Source of the DNA: Deltaproteobacteria bacterium
Lineage (GTDB): Bacteria; Desulfobacterota; Desulfobacteria; Desulfobacterales; JAFDDL01
Assembly (NCBI GenBank): GCA_019310865.1
Contig: JAFDDL010000134.1
Coordinates: forward strand, 1 to 8,583
Reading direction: 5' to 3'
Length of the DNA stretch: 8,583 nt
The position numbers and the translations under genes were made by a program. Positions 6,446 to 8,583 of the stretch are shown here, in pieces (position 1 is the stretch's first letter; each line of letters starts with the position of its first letter). The notes beneath the pieces were generated by a model. It worked only from the letters and a program-made list of their open reading frames with translations. It searched no databases and had not been told where the DNA came from.

Positions 6446-8233
6446 ATGAGAATTCGCTTCACCTTTCCACTCATTTCATTAGTTCTGCTAATCATACCCC
6501 ACATGGCTTTTGCAACTGGGAAAACACCCGGCTTTAATCCCCTGCGCAATGCCTACTTTGGCGATCTGCACGTGCACACCGGTTTTTCATGGGACGCCCG
6601 GCTTGTTCGGACGAAAACCTTACCGGAAGACGCCTATCGCTATGCCAAGGGCGAGCCCATCGACCTTGCCGGTGGGGGAACGGTTCAACTCAAGCATGGA
6701 AACATGGATTTTTTCGCGGTAACCGACCACGCTGAATACCTCGGGGTGGTGGATTGGATACAAAATCAGAATCCTGAGGGCTCTGGTGATGATTCCAACA
6801 GGATTCGTTTTCTTAAGAAATTTATGAAGCACATATTTGACGGGAAGGGTGGTAAGAAGCTTGATTTTGCTTGGTACAAACCAGAGGTTGAGCGTACCGC
6901 CTGGCAGGAGATAATTTCGGCAGCCGAGCGGCATTACGAACCCGGCAAATTTACGACCTTTATCGCCTACGAATGGACAGCAGATAGGGGCACCTACTCG
7001 GTTCACCGAAACGTTATTTTCCGCGGAAGCAAGGTCCCTGTTATGCCCTATAGTTCTATTAATTCAGACCGTCCAGAAGACCTGTGGAACTGGATGGACG
7101 GTATTCGCGCACAGGGAATGGAGGCGCTGGCTATCCCGCACAATGCCAACCTGAGTGGCGGCTTCATGTTTCCCGGTGTCAAACCCGACGGGTCGCCGCT
7201 GGACGCAAAATGGGCCGCCCAGCGAATGCGAAATGAGCCCCTCGTCGAAGTGACCCAAATCAAAGGGACCTCCGAGACCCACCCCTTGCTGTCGCCAACC
7301 GACGAGTGGGCTGACTTTGAAATAGTTGATTTTAAATCTAAGGAAGCAAAAATCGACGGAAGCTACGTCCGCCAGGCTTACAAGACAGGACTTGCGCTCA
7401 GCGAGAACAAGGGCTTCAATCCTTACCAGTTCGGGATGATCGGTTCCACGGACACCCACAACTCGGCCAGTTGCCAGGAGGAGGATAATTATTTCGGAAA
7501 ACTTGGTATTCTGACCGCGACCCCTGTAGCCCGACTTCAGCAGAGCTATAAAATGCAATATGACCTCGGCCAATTCAGTGCCGCCGGGCTGGCCGGCGTG
7601 TGGGCCGATGAAAACACGCGAGAGGCGATTTACGATGCCTTGAGGCGGAAAGAATGCTTTGCCACTACCGGTCCCCGCATCCGGGTACGTTTTTTTGCCG
7701 GTTACGATTTTCCCGAAGCTTTGAACCAGGACTGCAACATGGTTAAAAAGGCCTATGACACCGGTGTGCCCATGGGCGGTGACCTGTTGGCCCATGTCAA
7801 CGGCAAGGCCCCCCGGTTTCTGTTCTGGGCCACCCAGGATCCCCAGAGCGCTCCGCTGCAGCGTATCCAGGTCGTCAAAGGCTGGATGCAAGACGGTAAA
7901 GTCAAAGAAAAGGTGTTTGATGTGGCCGGCTCGGACGGTCTGACTCCGGATCCAAAGACCCACCGCCTCGCGGACAACGGCGCCAGGGTCGATCTAAAGA
8001 CCGGAATATGGGACGTGCACAAGGGGGAGGCCGAGCTGAGCGGTGTGTGGACGGATCCCGAGTTCGACCCGGGCCAGTGGGCCTTTTATTATGTCCGGGT
8101 CCTTGAAAACCCGACTCTGCGTTGGAGCACCTATGATGCCAACCGACTGGGGATTGCACCCCGGCCGGACCTGCCTGCGACCATCCAGGAACGGGCTTAT
8201 ACGTCCCCTATCTGGTATTCGCCAAAAAAGTAA
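6446..8233 (+). CDS. Secreted DUF3604-family protein with PHP-like metal-binding motifs
   Basis: The 595-residue product starts at ATG 6446, preceded by GGGAGGT and followed at once by a signal peptide (MRIRFTFPLISLVLLIIPHMAFA, cleavage likely after AFA). It is therefore probably periplasmic. Visible motifs resemble PHP-type metal-dependent phosphoesterases in order: HVH at 42-44 (GDLHVHTGFSWDA), T-D-H at 93-95 (TDHAEYLG), H232 in IPHNANLSGG, and D336-T-H338 in GSTDTHN. The start RNAYFGDLHVHT and the later TGPRIRVRFFAGYDFP are the phrases by which I recognise DUF3604. The family has no settled biochemical function; a metal-dependent hydrolase is inference from the ligands. The gene has its own sigma-54 promoter and is visibly richer in G+C than its neighbours, for example 37 of 60 bases at 7141-7200, which may reflect a separate origin. 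No terminator hairpin is evident after the stop. Confidence 0.9.
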   Translation: MRIRFTFPLISLVLLIIPHMAFATGKTPGFNPLRNAYFGDLHVHTGFSWDARLVRTKTLPEDAYRYAKGEPIDLAGGGTVQLKHGNMDFFAVTDHAEYLGVVDWIQNQNPEGSGDDSNRIRFLKKFMKHIFDGKGGKKLDFAWYKPEVERTAWQEIISAAERHYEPGKFTTFIAYEWTADRGTYSVHRNVIFRGSKVPVMPYSSINSDRPEDLWNWMDGIRAQGMEALAIPHNANLSGGFMFPGVKPDGSPLDAKWAAQRMRNEPLVEVTQIKGTSETHPLLSPTDEWADFEIVDFKSKEAKIDGSYVRQAYKTGLALSENKGFNPYQFGMIGSTDTHNSASCQEEDNYFGKLGILTATPVARLQQSYKMQYDLGQFSAAGLAGVWADENTREAIYDALRRKECFATTGPRIRVRFFAGYDFPEALNQDCNMVKKAYDTGVPMGGDLLAHVNGKAPRFLFWATQDPQSAPLQRIQVVKGWMQDGKVKEKVFDVAGSDGLTPDPKTHRLADNGARVDLKTGIWDVHKGEAELSGVWTDPEFDPGQWAFYYVRVLENPTLRWSTYDANRLGIAPRPDLPATIQERAYTSPIWYSPKK

Positions 8234-8299
8234 TGAGTGGAAATAGCCATAGGAGATTAGGTCGGATGATGGATGTGGTTTTGTAATAACGGATTTTAA

Positions 8300-8334
8300 T
8301 ACCTATATATCGTCACCATACTTAAATATCAGCA
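8300..8334 (+). promoter_or_regulatory. Tandem 16-bp elements, candidate upstream activator sites (copy 2)
   Basis: TACCTATATATCGTCA (8300-8315) and TACTTAAATATCAGCA (8319-8334) repeat with the same 19-bp offset as in copy 1. The first element is identical between the two copies; the second differs at only two positions. Their distance to the -24 box is within about two bases of copy 1. Conserved phase and distance argue for protein binding rather than chance. Confidence 0.65.
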
Positions 8335-8408
8335 TAATGGATTGTGCAGAAGCCGGTCTTGTATTGATAATATATTGAAATAACATCTATAATTTTCTAT
8401 GATGGGTT

Positions 8409-8424
8409 TGGCATAATGTTTGCT
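8409..8424 (+). promoter_or_regulatory. Sigma-54 (-24/-12) promoter of the STAS gene
   Basis: TGGCATAATGTTTGCT has GG at 8410-8411, GC at 8422-8423 and 10-nt spacing, with the full TTGCT -12 box. It is the best of the three -24/-12 promoters in the window. Transcription would begin near 8435, giving a leader of only about 20 nt that carries the AAGGGGG ribosome site at 8442-8448. Confidence 0.88.
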
Positions 8425-8454
8425 ACTTAACAGGGACAGGGAAGGGGGAAGCAA

Positions 8455-8583
8455 ATGATATATGTACAAGTAAAAACCCTCGATTCCGATACGGTCGTTA
8501 TCAAGGTGGACGGCGTGTTGAATCATGAATCCACACAGACACTGGAAGATGTCTTGATTCAAAATAAAAAGCATAAAAAGATT
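8455..8583 (+). CDS. STAS-domain (anti-sigma-factor-antagonist-like) protein, N-terminal part only
   Basis: ATG at 8455 follows AAGGGGG with six bases between. The 43 residues visible begin MIYVQVKTLDSDTVVIKVDG, then VLNHES, and stop at the right edge. The pattern of an alternating strand, V-I-K-V-D-G-x-L, an amphipathic helix (STQTLEDVLIQN) and a basic stretch leading into a strand is typical of STAS domains such as SpoIIAA. These bind partner kinases or sensors in the cytoplasm in partner-switching systems. The usual phosphorylatable serine lies further on, outside the window, so whether this is a regulated antagonist or a STAS module of a larger protein cannot be seen. Confidence 0.6.
   Translation, partial: MIYVQVKTLDSDTVVIKVDGVLNHESTQTLEDVLIQNKKHKKI

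Larger units (their letters stand above)
8298..8424 (+). repeat. Promoter module copy 2 (activator sites plus sigma-54 promoter)
   Basis: This is the second copy of the module at 6224-6348, in the same orientation and the same position relative to the next gene. Blocks conserved between the two include the opening 18 bases, TATCAGCATAATG, GCCGG, ATTGATAA and TATTGAAA. The short stretch before it (8234-8297) holds nothing I recognise. Confidence 0.85.

Noticed and set aside
7064..7963. A 299-codon minus-strand open frame inside the DUF3604 gene
   Set aside because: It lies antisense to a strongly supported coding region, shows no recognisable domain, and is explained by the G+C-rich codon bias of the sense gene.

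Overview
The window reads as a small, self-contained sigma-54 regulatory neighbourhood from a Gram-negative bacterium. The giant GAF/sigma-54 activator, two exported enzymes and several -24/-12 promoters would fit a deltaproteobacterium (Desulfobacterota or Myxococcota-like). That placement is inference from gene content only; there is no rRNA or other marker here.

Layout. Positions 1-3347 (minus strand) hold most of a very large sigma-54 activator, at least 1115 residues, running off the left edge. Its N-terminus is not a usual receiver or kinase domain. It is a zinc-ribbon plus helical segment that looks like the DNA-binding head of an IS1595-family transposase. A winged-helix/TPR region, a GAF domain and an AAA+ sigma-54-interaction domain follow. 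A 188-bp divergent region (3348-3535) separates it from a plus-strand gene (3536-6076) for an exported penicillin-G-acylase-like Ntn hydrolase, which has a near-consensus sigma-54 promoter. The gap at 6077-6445 contains an 80-bp relic copy of part of the activator's AAA+ domain, in inverted orientation, and then a 125-bp promoter module. A secreted DUF3604 protein with PHP-like metal-ligand motifs follows (6446-8233). The gap at 8234-8454 carries a second copy of the promoter module, followed by the start of a STAS-domain protein that runs off the right edge (8455-8583).

How it may work together. The two promoter modules are clearly homologous. Each has two tandem 16-bp elements (TACCTATATATCGTCA and TACYTAAWTATCAGCA) starting 19 bp apart, about 90 bp upstream of a consensus -24/-12 sigma-54 promoter. 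That is the geometry expected of an upstream activator site. The simplest model is that the divergently encoded activator senses a ligand through GAF and/or TPR, binds these elements (perhaps through its transposase-derived zinc ribbon), and switches on the acylase, the DUF3604 protein and the STAS protein. The domain order, promoters and repeats are read directly from sequence. The binding assignment and the regulon are inference.
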